This document shows, piece by piece, positions 46,201 to 54,173 of a stretch of DNA of 64,000 nt. The DNA is from Candidatus Flexicrinis affinis (GTDB taxonomy: Bacteria > Chloroflexota > Anaerolineae > Aggregatilineales > Phototrophicaceae). The stretch is taken from the NCBI GenBank assembly GCA_016716525.1, contig JADJWE010000001.1:1-64000 (forward strand), written 5' to 3'. The first letter of the stretch is position 1, and each line of letters starts with the position of its first letter. Under the pieces are notes generated by a model. The model was not told the origin of the DNA, did no database searches, and worked only from the letters and a program-made list of their open reading frames with translations. Made by a program: the position numbers and the translations under genes.

Positions 46201-48430
46201 ACTTGACCCGCTCGCTGTATCGACGCGGTACGTACACGATCGGCAGCGACGGACAACAAAAGTTGTTCAGAACTACTATGATCAACGGATGCGGATTGCC
46301 TTCTCATCTAACCGCGATCGAACCAACGCGGCGGAATCCGACATCTTCACCATGAATCGCGACGGCACGAATGTCGTACGTCTCACCAGCGATGGCGTTG
46401 TAAACGAGGCCGCTGCATGGTCTCGTGACGGGACCAAGATCGCATTCTTTCGGAGAACTACCTCTGGGCACCTTATGATCTACACGATGGACAGCGACGG
46501 TGCAGCCTTGACGGCAATTACCGACACTGACGCCGATCACCTGTATCCAGCGTGGTCCGCGGACTCGACGAAGATTGTGTGTAAGGGCTACAACGTTTCC
46601 AGCTACGTGCTGAAGGTTATGGACAGCGACGGCGGCAACAAGCAGGTTCTTTGGGAACCGCCGGCCAACCGGGACATCTACCATCCGAATTGGTCATGGG
46701 CGAACAACAAGGTTGTGTTCGAACTAAATCATACCGACGCGGCGCTCGAGTCGGACATCGCTGTTGTCAATAGCAATGGAAGCGGTTTTGCTCTGCTCGT
46801 AGCGGACGGCAACAAGAATCGCAACCCCGTGTGGTCGCCTGACGGCACAAGAATTGCGTTTGACTCGAGGACCGTCGAGAACCTTTTCCAGATCTACGTA
46901 ATGCGGCATGATGGTACCGATGTCACGCAGCTCACATTTACCGCCCAGGCAAACGTCAATCCGACGTGGTCGCCCGATGGGCGACAGATCATGTTCTACT
47001 CGCGCCGTGACGGCCTGCCTGAACGGCAGCTCTACGTGATGAACGCTGACGGGACGAATCAACGGCGAGTTACGGTCAACGAGTCGAGTGATAACGACGT
47101 CGCGTGGGCGCCGATTCAGACAGATCCGGCGGCGTGGGAGTGGGTGACGGATCACTGGGAGAACGAAGACGGCGACCCGATTGTACACGGCGACCTCAAC
47201 GACACCAACGTCATCGTTGCGATGCGCAACGACATCGCAGGCCGGCCGATTGAGGTGCGCAACCCGGGCGGCGCGACGACTGCCTATCGCTACGACGCGC
47301 TCGGTCGGCGGATCGTCCGTGTGATGAACTATGTGCCGCAGGGGACAACCGATCCGGCAGACTGGGTATGGAGCGTGGCCAACGACCGCTGGGAACGTGG
47401 CGCAAGCGATACCACCGCGATCAGCCACGGCCCGAACGGCGACGAGAATATGGTCATGCAAATGCGCTACGTCGATCTTGATGCACCAGGCGACGTGACC
47501 GGCCAAACGCGGACGATTACCGTCCAACCGAACGGCACCGAGATCGTGCGCGACTTCGACCGCCTAGGCCGCCCGCTGACGATCGGCTATGACGACCTCA
47601 GGGCGACACCTGACGTCACCTTCGCGCATGACATCCGCGGCAACCGTGTCCGCATGACCGAGACGGGCATCAGCGGCACAGTGCGCGAGACGCTATATAG
47701 CTATGATGGTGCGCAGCGACTGATTACAGCCAGCTTCGACACCGACGGGGACAGCACTGTCGACGAAACGGTCGGATATGCGTATGACGTCAGCGGACGA
47801 CGTACACAGCTAGCGATGCCTGGCAGCAAGACGGTCGACTATACCTTCGACGCGCGCGGGCAAATGCGAAGCCTGACAGACTGGTCCGATCAGACCACTC
47901 GATTCCGCTATGACGCGATGGGGCGTCACGTGCTGACACGACGCGCCAATGGTCTGCGGTCGTTGTACCAGTACGACGCCGGGGGACGACTCCGCCTGCT
48001 GCGACATGACGCCGGCGCGCGGCTGTTGGCGCAGTTCGGTTACGAAGTGGACGCGCGCGGCAACCGGACGCAGGCGTTCGAAGCGCAGCGGCATCCGGGC
48101 AGCGGCACGACCATCATCGACCAGAGCGACGACGCGGTGTACTACTACGGCGACTGGACGACCGCGGGCGGCTTCCACGTCACCGCGCAGCCGTATGCCT
48201 CGTTCCGCTTAACGTTCGCGGGGAATGAAAACGTCGAACTGACGATGGGCGAAGGGCCGGATCACGGCTTGTACGACGTGTACATCGGCGGGTCGCTTTG
48301 GCAGAGCTTCAACGGCTACGCCGCCAACGCCGGCGAGCGTGTGATCCCGATCCCCCTGTCGAACGACGGACCGTTTACGCTGCACGTCAAAAACCGCGCC
48401 GACAAAGCTCGTCATCGTCCGGCCACGTGA
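40235..48430 (+). CDS. RHS toxin 2, N-terminal and middle part (beta-helix, RHS shell, TolB propeller)
   Basis: GAGGAAAG precedes the ATG. Residues about 90-315 form a right-handed beta-helix with recurring GGAIxN motifs (GGAIANNEGSLIVQGSAFRN, GGAIHNDNGNLDLTNCMFEN). About 363-440 is DUF6531-like (FTRTYRQSLQDELQFMGLGW). YD repeats then run to the end. Residues about 2018-2293 are a TolB-type propeller (IAFSSNRDRTN, SPDGTRIAFDSR, SPDGRQIMFYSRRD) inserted in the RHS shell. The frame stops after NRADKARHRPAT at 48430. At 48404-48406 the sequence GACAAAGCTCG would read on into the next open frame (ADK-SSSSSGHVMRF) if the A-run had one more A. So this and the next entry are one gene of about 3287 residues split by a single-base deletion or an assembly error. 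Confidence 0.88.
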   Translation: MPYTAHSVEELRSLIQGAPDNVMHVIELLPGMKYELNAPAFLEGWNGFPIISSQKIIRIVGRGASLVRREIAGTPFFRFFEVETGGWLELIQLKFQNGTIGGTASPLFIHHGGALFNKGTVHIKYCDFVDNIVLTRLTPAISGTPDSFGGAIANNEGSLIVQGSAFRNNQAVKGGAIHNDNGNLDLTNCMFENNRTIVSLIYGNGGAVGTYGGDVTIRQSRFSQNYALTAGGAIHCTDTTLLVTGSDFTENRTVVDITGGCFYNASGSEVALHFNQFYGNGGGPGIQFGAASGTEVDATNNWWGAALGPSIGYVNTYPRDSVSEEGVIYEPFLTSETAIHSNLAECRPGLANISYATTDQATSKNPISLIRGEKRWVQTDIKLESPLTAIEFTRTYRQSLQDELQFMGLGWTHNHVGFVEPISIGSPNSVDVDLQTGGRIRLYETSSTGKFEGAAGSNTRLTFSGSPSYTMAVLKAADKSKFRFEIIDSGNPNSRYRLVSRTWPNGNRWTYTYDVNARLTSVQDDWGRKLVFFYYGGTSYKEGQLNTVEAINEGVSVGIVAYDYTPEMENGAPVSNPKALLSSVTDLLNNTWTYDYFGSKSGETGSDPTPLNFMTARRSPPIQTQGNGVVDLERLNYFVDSGAVTSIVQRRGDDDELVETEFEFSEEGHETTETVATSIRTHSFKRGLLENTIVAEENANTGRLEPTGVFRPGSQADAYGNMTWLGWNDDGEFLTDVINPAGAITSFDYERDEQGDFNEDSRFVRLSDADGRRTHYLYDDDLRQPTLVLVSNEQVSIDVKGDMDNVADWTKIDSSTTNELSLDVTAGYFRRVVADSSGDGIESNAWDFVDGRTYVLSARVFPVASCAVTLQVPGVPALELNSVGSNAWEELSVSFVANTNLTDRVVQAIASVSGEFYLDAVSLIEDGRELLNDRFFERSDTPAIPDWRGIGGHEPTMNERRPGADTGGHSRHVVAATGYGIKSAEEFSITAEKKYLLSARIFVVSGEVTMQVLGVGGVGVSTAATLGVWQTIRTLYTATTSVSSLNVAFTAEGGSAEFYVDSVHLVELDAIYSWQEYRYDYAWRTVEERSIDVDTLKVSRELTREYYVTTLFWGMLEKLTHVDPDGVTNNNWTTYEYDHAGRTTLVHKGSVFGNCDVTYTVYDTAGNVVATICNYSPGADPAPSDAQEAANLYDAEKPNENRVTTFAHDELGRQYLVTTNAGSDFAITNYTVLDSLDRPRLSISNYENPEVSPGVRTYTEPYTWAWDGDKWIDGSDPAKVIDHGPNKDRNIVSQTVYNELGLTRLQRDVAGKVALSGYDRAGRLIRSVLNASQPAFNNRFNGGDPTLEMYPGEGIALNSRADQDIIQFSQHNAVGNVVKSTSNPDFPDVSRTTLTTYDALNRPHLVVSSASAPAYEILADRQLASYVFNSAPDLDLVTETSYDLMGRVLETKDEMGRITRTVYDVQGRLIRSISNYHSQTGADGNVVDPSDWHWQDGRWMYLFDPIQTTYYPVEHNSLGTMIGIADQNLVTETIYDGAGRVLETRDILGRVTRFVYDGLGRQTKSITNYAEQITVPDEWQWRIVSGEGAWRLSATSNMKVSFGDDNDQNLIIETSYDGDGRPFEVRNAEGLVTRTVYDELGRTSKTIRNYVEQSTEPHSWEWREESSKWAWRLSDETTDLVDHGDREDQNLITQTHYDAQGRPELIRDNRGVAAFSVYDKQGRQVKTIANYIPQTTPPVAWIWRLDAAETEYAWRLSDDNDTEVSHGADNDQNIISATEEFDLLGRVVFTRDVAGHATVRIYDELGRQVRIVTSYVVQGATDPKDWVWRTEGGVWGWYAADSGSTLVSHGTDNDVNLISDTHYDKAGRVVLTRDASGTSTAFTYDRAGRQRNVTTAAETGLATTSYACFDKAGRTLRRIDNWIDNGVSPDERDTAGNYVFDPELHGIDNDQNLITRIVLDELGRVYRQSNPAGDSTTSFYDLDSSLVQQLDPLAVSTRYVHDRQRRTTKVVQNYYDQRMRIAFSSNRDRTNAAESDIFTMNRDGTNVVRLTSDGVVNEAAAWSRDGTKIAFFRRTTSGHLMIYTMDSDGAALTAITDTDADHLYPAWSADSTKIVCKGYNVSSYVLKVMDSDGGNKQVLWEPPANRDIYHPNWSWANNKVVFELNHTDAALESDIAVVNSNGSGFALLVADGNKNRNPVWSPDGTRIAFDSRTVENLFQIYVMRHDGTDVTQLTFTAQANVNPTWSPDGRQIMFYSRRDGLPERQLYVMNADGTNQRRVTVNESSDNDVAWAPIQTDPAAWEWVTDHWENEDGDPIVHGDLNDTNVIVAMRNDIAGRPIEVRNPGGATTAYRYDALGRRIVRVMNYVPQGTTDPADWVWSVANDRWERGASDTTAISHGPNGDENMVMQMRYVDLDAPGDVTGQTRTITVQPNGTEIVRDFDRLGRPLTIGYDDLRATPDVTFAHDIRGNRVRMTETGISGTVRETLYSYDGAQRLITASFDTDGDSTVDETVGYAYDVSGRRTQLAMPGSKTVDYTFDARGQMRSLTDWSDQTTRFRYDAMGRHVLTRRANGLRSLYQYDAGGRLRLLRHDAGARLLAQFGYEVDARGNRTQAFEAQRHPGSGTTIIDQSDDAVYYYGDWTTAGGFHVTAQPYASFRLTFAGNENVELTMGEGPDHGLYDVYIGGSLWQSFNGYAANAGERVIPIPLSNDGPFTLHVKNRADKARHRPAT

Positions 48431-50097
48431 TGCGGTTCAAGCAGCTGTCGGTGGACGCCGAGTACACGCTTCAGACCCTCTCCTACACGTACGATGCCGT
48501 GTCGCGCGTGCTGGGCGCTGACTATTATCCAGGGGAGAATACTGCCTCGACACCGGCGCAGACGTTCGCCTACGGTTACGATGTCGCCGGCAACCTCACC
48601 GACAACAACGGCACGGCGCGGACGTTCAACAAACTGAATCAAATCAGCAGCGGCGGCGTGACCTACGACGCCAACGGCAACATGACGCACGACGGCACGA
48701 ACGTATATACATGGGACCGCGCCAACCGGATGCTGGATGGAGGCGGAATCTCGTATCAATACGACGGGCTAGGCAATCGGGTTGAACAGCGCACCGGACC
48801 GAAGGCCAGTCCATTCACTACACGCTACCTGCTCGATGTACAGCCCGGCCTCGTGCAGGTGATCCGAGCCATTGCGACCACCGGTTTTCCGCTGCCGGAC
48901 ATTCAGCACTACGTCCACGCGCCGGGCGGGATGCGCATGGCATCCAGCACGATCGAATTCTGGACCAGCCTGCTGCCGGACGGCCTGAACAGCGTACGCA
49001 GCGAGGTGCGCGATTCGTTCATCGTCGACGCATCCGGCGGATACGAGCCGTACGGCGTGCCGGCGGATGTCGTCGGGACGTTCGAGCAGCCGTTCCGCTT
49101 CACGGGCGAGATGCGCGACGCGAACGCGCTGCAGTATCACCGCGCGCGGTACTATGCGCCGGCACAAGGCGTGTGGACTCGGCTGGATCCGTTTGAGGGC
49201 ACGATGAATCGCGCTCAGAGCCTGAATGGGTATTCGTGGGTAGAAGGGAACGTTTCCAGCCGAATAGATCCAACGGGCAGATACTGGTGGGGAGTCGCTG
49301 GGATACCTCGCCCAGACGAATATGCCGGACAATATCGTACCGACAATTACATTAGTCACGCCATTCAGTTAATGTTGTCGGAAGCACCGGGCTTGAATGA
49401 GCTATTTCATGCAGAGTATGTTGTAAACAAGTATGAAGGCACTCAGACCGCCCGTCCAGTTGATCTGCTTAGAGCCGACGATCTAGTTCATTCAGTCGAA
49501 GTATGGGAAATCAAGCCGAACAATGCGAATGCGAGAAGTCAAGGGCGAGAGCAGATCGACTGGATCGAGAATTTCACGCAAGGAGTGGTTGCAGATCCAT
49601 CCCGTCGCGGCAGGTATACATCTTCGGCATATCCACACCCATTCCGTGATGGTTTCAAGTATAACTGGAGTACCTACAACTGGCGAAAGGGTACAACTTT
49701 TCCGAGCAAGATCTATGTCGGAGCGGTAATCCCAACGACTACGCGGTGGTATGCTGGACAAACCGAACCCGGACTCATTGTCTACTGGAAACAAGACCAA
49801 CAAGAGCCCGATGCACGCAGCTATCCCGGCACGCAAATCCGAAGCATTCCTAAGGATGTGTCAGATGCACGCGCGGGAACAGCCCATCCGCCAGCCAACG
49901 TCATACCATTTCCCGGCATATACGAACAACCAGAACAAGATGCGGCCGCAGCAATCAGCCTAAAGTTTGAGGACGTCCTCCTTGGCATAGGGATCGTCGG
50001 CGCAATCTGTATTGCGGGTGCCGTTATCGTGTTTACACCCATAGATGAACTGATAATCATCGGCGGAGGCGCAGCATCAGTCGTCGGCGGTGGCTAG
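48430..50097 (+). CDS. RHS toxin 2, C-terminal part with PD-(D/E)XK-like nuclease tip
   Basis: This frame continues the RHS shell from MRFKQLSVDAEYTLQTLSYT to the core (FRFTGEMRDANALQYHRARY, NGYSWVEGNVSSRIDPTGRY). The tip then follows: an Asp in ARPVDLLRADDLVHSVEVWE and the E-x-K of VEVWEIKPN spaced as in PD-(D/E)XK nucleases. SQGREQIDWI follows as a likely helix. The protein ends with a hydrophobic segment (LLGIGIVGAICIAGAVIVF) and a Gly tail. An ATG at 48430 exists, but this part is meaningful only as the end of the preceding gene. A nuclease that attacks DNA of competitors is the likely role. No small immunity gene follows directly. Confidence 0.8.
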   Translation: MRFKQLSVDAEYTLQTLSYTYDAVSRVLGADYYPGENTASTPAQTFAYGYDVAGNLTDNNGTARTFNKLNQISSGGVTYDANGNMTHDGTNVYTWDRANRMLDGGGISYQYDGLGNRVEQRTGPKASPFTTRYLLDVQPGLVQVIRAIATTGFPLPDIQHYVHAPGGMRMASSTIEFWTSLLPDGLNSVRSEVRDSFIVDASGGYEPYGVPADVVGTFEQPFRFTGEMRDANALQYHRARYYAPAQGVWTRLDPFEGTMNRAQSLNGYSWVEGNVSSRIDPTGRYWWGVAGIPRPDEYAGQYRTDNYISHAIQLMLSEAPGLNELFHAEYVVNKYEGTQTARPVDLLRADDLVHSVEVWEIKPNNANARSQGREQIDWIENFTQGVVADPSRRGRYTSSAYPHPFRDGFKYNWSTYNWRKGTTFPSKIYVGAVIPTTTRWYAGQTEPGLIVYWKQDQQEPDARSYPGTQIRSIPKDVSDARAGTAHPPANVIPFPGIYEQPEQDAAAAISLKFEDVLLGIGIVGAICIAGAVIVFTPIDELIIIGGGAASVVGGG

Positions 50098-50222
50098 ATG
50101 AAAGTGTCAGTTGTCGATCAAGTGCGACCTGAGTGGCAGGGGTTGGTAGCCTCGACCAGATCCGGTGCAATTCTGAAGAAATCTGGCATACGCCGACGCC
50201 AAGCATAGGGACACTCGAAATC

Positions 50223-52157
50223 ATGCGACTTGAAACGACGATCGGAATGCTGCCAAACGCTTCAAGAATCAAGTGGAGCAGTGACAGTCAAAAGGTTGCC
50301 ATTTCGACCGTAACCGGGGGTATTGCCTTCTACTCCAGAGACTTCCTGCTGCTTGGTTTTCTTCAGGGCTATATAGAGGGTGTTCGTTCGATGGCTTGGA
50401 GCCTCGATAACAATAGCCTTGTCTTTTCTCAAGTGATGACGACCGACAGAACCGATTCAGCAGTTGTTGAACAAAGAGTGGTTCTGTGGGATCTGGCAAG
50501 AAACGAACCAACCCTACTGTTCTACAGTCATCCGGACACGTTTGCTTCAGCGGTTGTGTGGAGCCAAGACGGTACGAAACTGGCCGCGGCATTGGCCGAT
50601 GATGAAATTCTTGTCTGGGATGCAACTACTGGCGATGAACTGCTTCGACTCACAGGGCAACACATTCAGTATGCAATGGATCTGCGCTGGATTGGAGAGA
50701 GGCATTTAGCCAGTTTCGGCTACGACAACACTGTTAGGATCTGGAGTGTCGAGGGAAAGGAAAACCCCTACGAACCGGAGGCACCGGAGTTCTCCGGTGT
50801 GATACATTTCGACGTTGCTGCCGAGCAGGGCCTGCTGTTGTACGTAACCGAAGATGGGCGGGTGAGACTCTGGGATGTCATCAACAATGCGCCGATTCAG
50901 ACTCCCGAATTTGATGACGACGGCATTCGATTCGCCTGTTGGATGGCGGATAGAAACCATATCGTCGGAGTCAATCAACAGGGCGTTGTTACCGCCTGGC
51001 ACGCAACAACTGGTGTAACACGGGCCGCGCTTGCTTCACCGTGCCATGTGCTGGTCGTTCACCCTCACTTATCACGTGTTGCCGTTGCCAACAAAGACGG
51101 CTCAGTCGTGTTATGGGACGTAGTGAGCAATCACGTACAGCAGGTTTTGCCTAGCGGTAGTCAATCCATCAGGTCATTGAATTGGTCGCCCGACGGCACA
51201 CGGCTTCTAGGTTCAATGGAAGGAAATGGAATCTGGTTGTGGGATACAACGGCGGGAGCGGAAACAGTAGTACAGCCCGAAGACAGCCTTACACGGCTGG
51301 AGGGTCTATCGTCTGTGAGTCGGCATACGTCAAGGGGCCTCCTGCTACTAGGATTTGAATTTGGCCGGTACGTTATCCTCGAAGCAGACGGACGAACGTT
51401 TCAAGTCCGTTCGCTTGCGCACCGGGAACCGCTAAGTACTGCGAAGTGGAGTAATAACGGCGAGCGGTATGCGGTCGGAGGATACTACGGGTCCATAGAC
51501 GTCTTCGCAACAGATTCGAACGTCGCCCTAATGAGCATCAAGTTCGAAGGGACACTTCATGGTCTGGATTGGAGCCCCGACGACTCCAAGATCGTAGGTT
51601 TCCTACATTCCTCAGCAGCGCCTAGTTGCGCTGTGATGATCTCTGCATCCACAGGTGAGGTCGTAAAGTTCGAAACTACGGCGTTTATGGGCGCTTGGAG
51701 CGCCGATTCGTCGATGTTCGCGAGTATCAGCATGAGTAGGGAAACTATTGGGTCATTGACGCTGCAAATCTCAGGCACGGATGGTTCATCTATCGCACAA
51801 CACCTACCACCGTCCCTACAGATAGTGAGCACGATGAAATGGCAACCAAACAAGCGACGTATTTGCTTCGGTACTCATGACGGCAGACTGCATATTTGGG
51901 ATACCGAGAAAGAAAGCCTAATCACGGAAATTGCGGGCCATTCTTCCAGCGTTAGTGCCATCGCGTGGCATCCAGACCTACCAGTGTTCGCTAGCGGTGG
52001 CCGTGACCATAAGGTAGCCGTTTGGAACGTGGGCAACCAAGAGCAATTGCTTGGGTTCTTTCATCCAAGTCAAATTACAGCATTGCAATGGTCGCCGGAC
52101 GGAAGCAGTCTCATCGTGGGAAGTATCGACGGAACGGTGACCGTGTGGCTGGCTTGA
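50223..52157 (+). CDS. WD40-repeat protein downstream of RHS toxin 2
   Basis: The 644-residue product (ATG 50223; a GTG at 50133 gives 30 more residues) is made of about 13 WD40-type blades, probably two propellers. Clear ones are DGTKLAAALADDEILVWDAT, HLASFGYDNTVRIWSVEG, KDGSVVLWDV and HDGRLHIWDTEKES. The last blades are the best preserved (FASGGRDHKVAVWNVGN, then SPDGSSLIVGSIDGTVTVWLA in two parts). There is no signal peptide. It begins 125 bases after the toxin stop, where an immunity gene is expected, so binding or blocking the nuclease tip is a possibility. A general scaffold role is equally likely. Confidence 0.8.
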   Translation: MRLETTIGMLPNASRIKWSSDSQKVAISTVTGGIAFYSRDFLLLGFLQGYIEGVRSMAWSLDNNSLVFSQVMTTDRTDSAVVEQRVVLWDLARNEPTLLFYSHPDTFASAVVWSQDGTKLAAALADDEILVWDATTGDELLRLTGQHIQYAMDLRWIGERHLASFGYDNTVRIWSVEGKENPYEPEAPEFSGVIHFDVAAEQGLLLYVTEDGRVRLWDVINNAPIQTPEFDDDGIRFACWMADRNHIVGVNQQGVVTAWHATTGVTRAALASPCHVLVVHPHLSRVAVANKDGSVVLWDVVSNHVQQVLPSGSQSIRSLNWSPDGTRLLGSMEGNGIWLWDTTAGAETVVQPEDSLTRLEGLSSVSRHTSRGLLLLGFEFGRYVILEADGRTFQVRSLAHREPLSTAKWSNNGERYAVGGYYGSIDVFATDSNVALMSIKFEGTLHGLDWSPDDSKIVGFLHSSAAPSCAVMISASTGEVVKFETTAFMGAWSADSSMFASISMSRETIGSLTLQISGTDGSSIAQHLPPSLQIVSTMKWQPNKRRICFGTHDGRLHIWDTEKESLITEIAGHSSSVSAIAWHPDLPVFASGGRDHKVAVWNVGNQEQLLGFFHPSQITALQWSPDGSSLIVGSIDGTVTVWLA

Positions 52158-52426
52158 TTCGAACCGACCGGCGTGCGGGCTTCCCAACCGGGTCGTGACC
52201 ATACGCCTCTTGCCGCGCCGTGCCTCCGAGCTGGGCGTGCGCATGGCACTCGGGCACGTCAGCTGACCGACGAGAAGAGCGCCCGATATGATCATGATCG
52301 TCCGCACGACGCACACGGCGGGCTATCCCCTGCGCGGTGCGCCGCATTGGCGATGCCAGACTCCACTTCTGATTGGTAGCAAAGACGGGGTGGTTACACA
52401 CGCAGATAGAGCACACCGGCTACACA

Positions 52427-52508
52427 GCCCACAAACCGCCGACAGGCGCGAACGCACACCGGTGCGTTCGGTGGGCGGGGACGCTCCCGCCCACATGCCA
52501 CATCGCAC
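52427..52508 (+). repeat. Structured repeat element, copy 2
   Basis: It matches 26646-26723. The hairpin GAACGCAC-ACCG-GTGCGTTC is perfect here and is followed by GTGGGCGGG-GACGCT-CCCGCCCAC. A third stem (CCACATCGC with GCGATGTGG) comes next, up to about 52530. The stretch 52158-52426 holds no gene I can support. Confidence 0.7.
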
Positions 52509-52572
52509 CGCAAGGCGCGATGTGGGTGCGCCACGTAGAGGCGCACGGTAGCCCCCACCGGCGCCTGAGGTG

Positions 52573-52913
52573 GCCAGCTTTTAGCTGGCGGGTTAGCCTA
52601 AGGTGGTGCGGGAGCCCAGTGACCGGTAGGAGCACGGGTCGAAGCGACGTGTTACACATCCACCCGCTGGCACCTTAGGCTAACCGACCTCCAGCCTACA
52701 CGAGCGTTGGCACCCTGCAGGTCACGAGTCGCGCGCCCTCCGCACGTGTGTGTGCCAGGCTCGAGGGCAACTGGCATACTTGCCCTTGAGCCACCCGCAT
52801 CGCCAGAACCCTTAGCTTGCCGTCCTGCCAGGACTTCGGTCGACAGTTCGACGGTGCGGGCATCTCCACGCGGTCGTAAACCTGTTGCGCCGCGAGCGCC
52901 TTAACCTGCATAC
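52573..52913 (+). ncRNA. Hairpin-rich leader of the IS110 element, candidate bridge RNA region
   Basis: Upstream of the IS110-type transposase lie three stems. GCCAGC-TTTTA-GCTGGC is at 52573-52589. A perfect 15-base pair (52591-52605 with 52671-52685, GGTTAGCCTAAGGTG/CACCTTAGGCTAACC) closes a 65-base loop. A 13-base stem with one mismatch joins 52758-52770 to 52780-52792 (GGCTCGAGGGCAA/TTGCCCTTGAGCC). IS110-family elements encode a bridge RNA in the non-coding end before the transposase. Position and structure fit, but transcription and the target- and donor-binding loops are not shown by sequence alone. Confidence 0.5.
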
Positions 52914-52961
52914 GTGCGTGGCGATGGGGTTCCCGTCCTGAATTGGGCTAGGAGGTTCCCA

Positions 52962-54173
52962 ATGTTCTTCTTCGGTATCGATTGGGCCAACGAGAAGCAT
53001 GACATCTGCGTCCTGGATTCCCGGGGCAAGGTCGTCACGCAGTTCAGCATTACACAGTCATTGGCCGGCTTTCAGCGGCTGGAGCGCATGGTCTTGAGGT
53101 ACGGTCTTTCCAACGTTCAGCTGAATATCGAACGCTCGGACGGACTGCTGGTGGACTGGATCATGGCGCGCGGTTGGGCGCTGCATATCACCCCGGCCAT
53201 TGTCGTCGCACGTCGCCGTCCGCGCCGTTCGAAGTCCGACCTATCGGATGCCTATCTGCTGGCGTATCTGCTGCGCCTGCAGGATCCGGACTGCCGGTTG
53301 TTGTCCCGCTCCACGCCCACGGTGCTGCACTTGCGCGAACTGGTACGCGCCCTCGACAACACCCTCGCCGAACAGCGCCGGCTGGGAAACCGTCTGCGCT
53401 ATGTCCTGCTGCAATACTTTCCCAGTGCACTCCAGCTCTTCAGCCGTGTCGAACATCTCATCACGCTGGCGTTCCTGGAACACTTTCCCACGCTCGAAGC
53501 GGCACGCGGTCTGACCCCTCACGCGCTCAAGCGGTTCCTCAAGAAGAATCACTACTATCGCTACGACCGCATACCGCAGCTGCTGGCAACGCTGCGTGCC
53601 CCGATGCCGTGCGCGACGATCGCGGACGGCTACGTGGCTCAGGTCCAGGTGTTGGTGCCGCTGCTGCGACAGATCCATCGCACCATCCACCAGCTCGAAA
53701 AGGACATCGCCGTCGTGTTCGAGACCCACCCGGAGGCGGCGTGGTGGCGCCACCTGCCCGGGGCGCACGGCGGGTTGACCTCGGCACGTATGCTGGCGTG
53801 GGTGGGCGACGACCGCACCCGCTTTCCGACGGCGCAGACGCTGCAAGCGATTGCGGGCACCGCACCGATCACCCGGCGCAGCGGGAAGTCGCTGGCCGTC
53901 GAGTTTCGCCGTGCGTGCTCCCACCCGCTGCGCAAGGCTGCGGACGACTTCGCCCGGCAGAGTGTCCGCCACAGTGCGTGGTCTCGGGCGTATCTGGACG
54001 CGCAGGTGTCCCGTGGGCACAACCGCGCGCGGGCCTATCGCGCTCTGGCCAATCGGTGGATGAAGATCGTCTGGACCCTCTGGCAGCGCCGCGAAGCGTA
54101 CGACGAAGGCGTACACGCCGCCAACCGGGTCAAGTACGCCCAGTCGAAGCCACGGGCTCGGTCTGCCGCATAG
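52962..54173 (+). CDS. IS110-family transposase
   Basis: The start at 52962 is set by AGGAGG 8 bases upstream. The 403-residue protein has the DEDD/RuvC-like N-terminal domain: D7 in FFGIDWANEKHD, E57 in NIERSDG, and D93/D96 in KSDLSDAYLLA. The C-terminal Transposase_20 domain follows, with LPGAHGGLTSARMLAWVGD and RFPTAQTLQAIAGTAPITRR, and S307 in RRSGKS as the expected serine nucleophile. Length is normal and no frameshift is seen, so it may be active. These enzymes recombine DNA guided by a structured RNA. The element ends are not evident, because IS110 members lack clear terminal inverted repeats. Confidence 0.9.
   Translation: MFFFGIDWANEKHDICVLDSRGKVVTQFSITQSLAGFQRLERMVLRYGLSNVQLNIERSDGLLVDWIMARGWALHITPAIVVARRRPRRSKSDLSDAYLLAYLLRLQDPDCRLLSRSTPTVLHLRELVRALDNTLAEQRRLGNRLRYVLLQYFPSALQLFSRVEHLITLAFLEHFPTLEAARGLTPHALKRFLKKNHYYRYDRIPQLLATLRAPMPCATIADGYVAQVQVLVPLLRQIHRTIHQLEKDIAVVFETHPEAAWWRHLPGAHGGLTSARMLAWVGDDRTRFPTAQTLQAIAGTAPITRRSGKSLAVEFRRACSHPLRKAADDFARQSVRHSAWSRAYLDAQVSRGHNRARAYRALANRWMKIVWTLWQRREAYDEGVHAANRVKYAQSKPRARSAA

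Noticed and set aside
52150..52175. tRNA-like GATTCGAACC near the WD40 stop
   Set aside because: No acceptor, D or anticodon arms can be folded around it.
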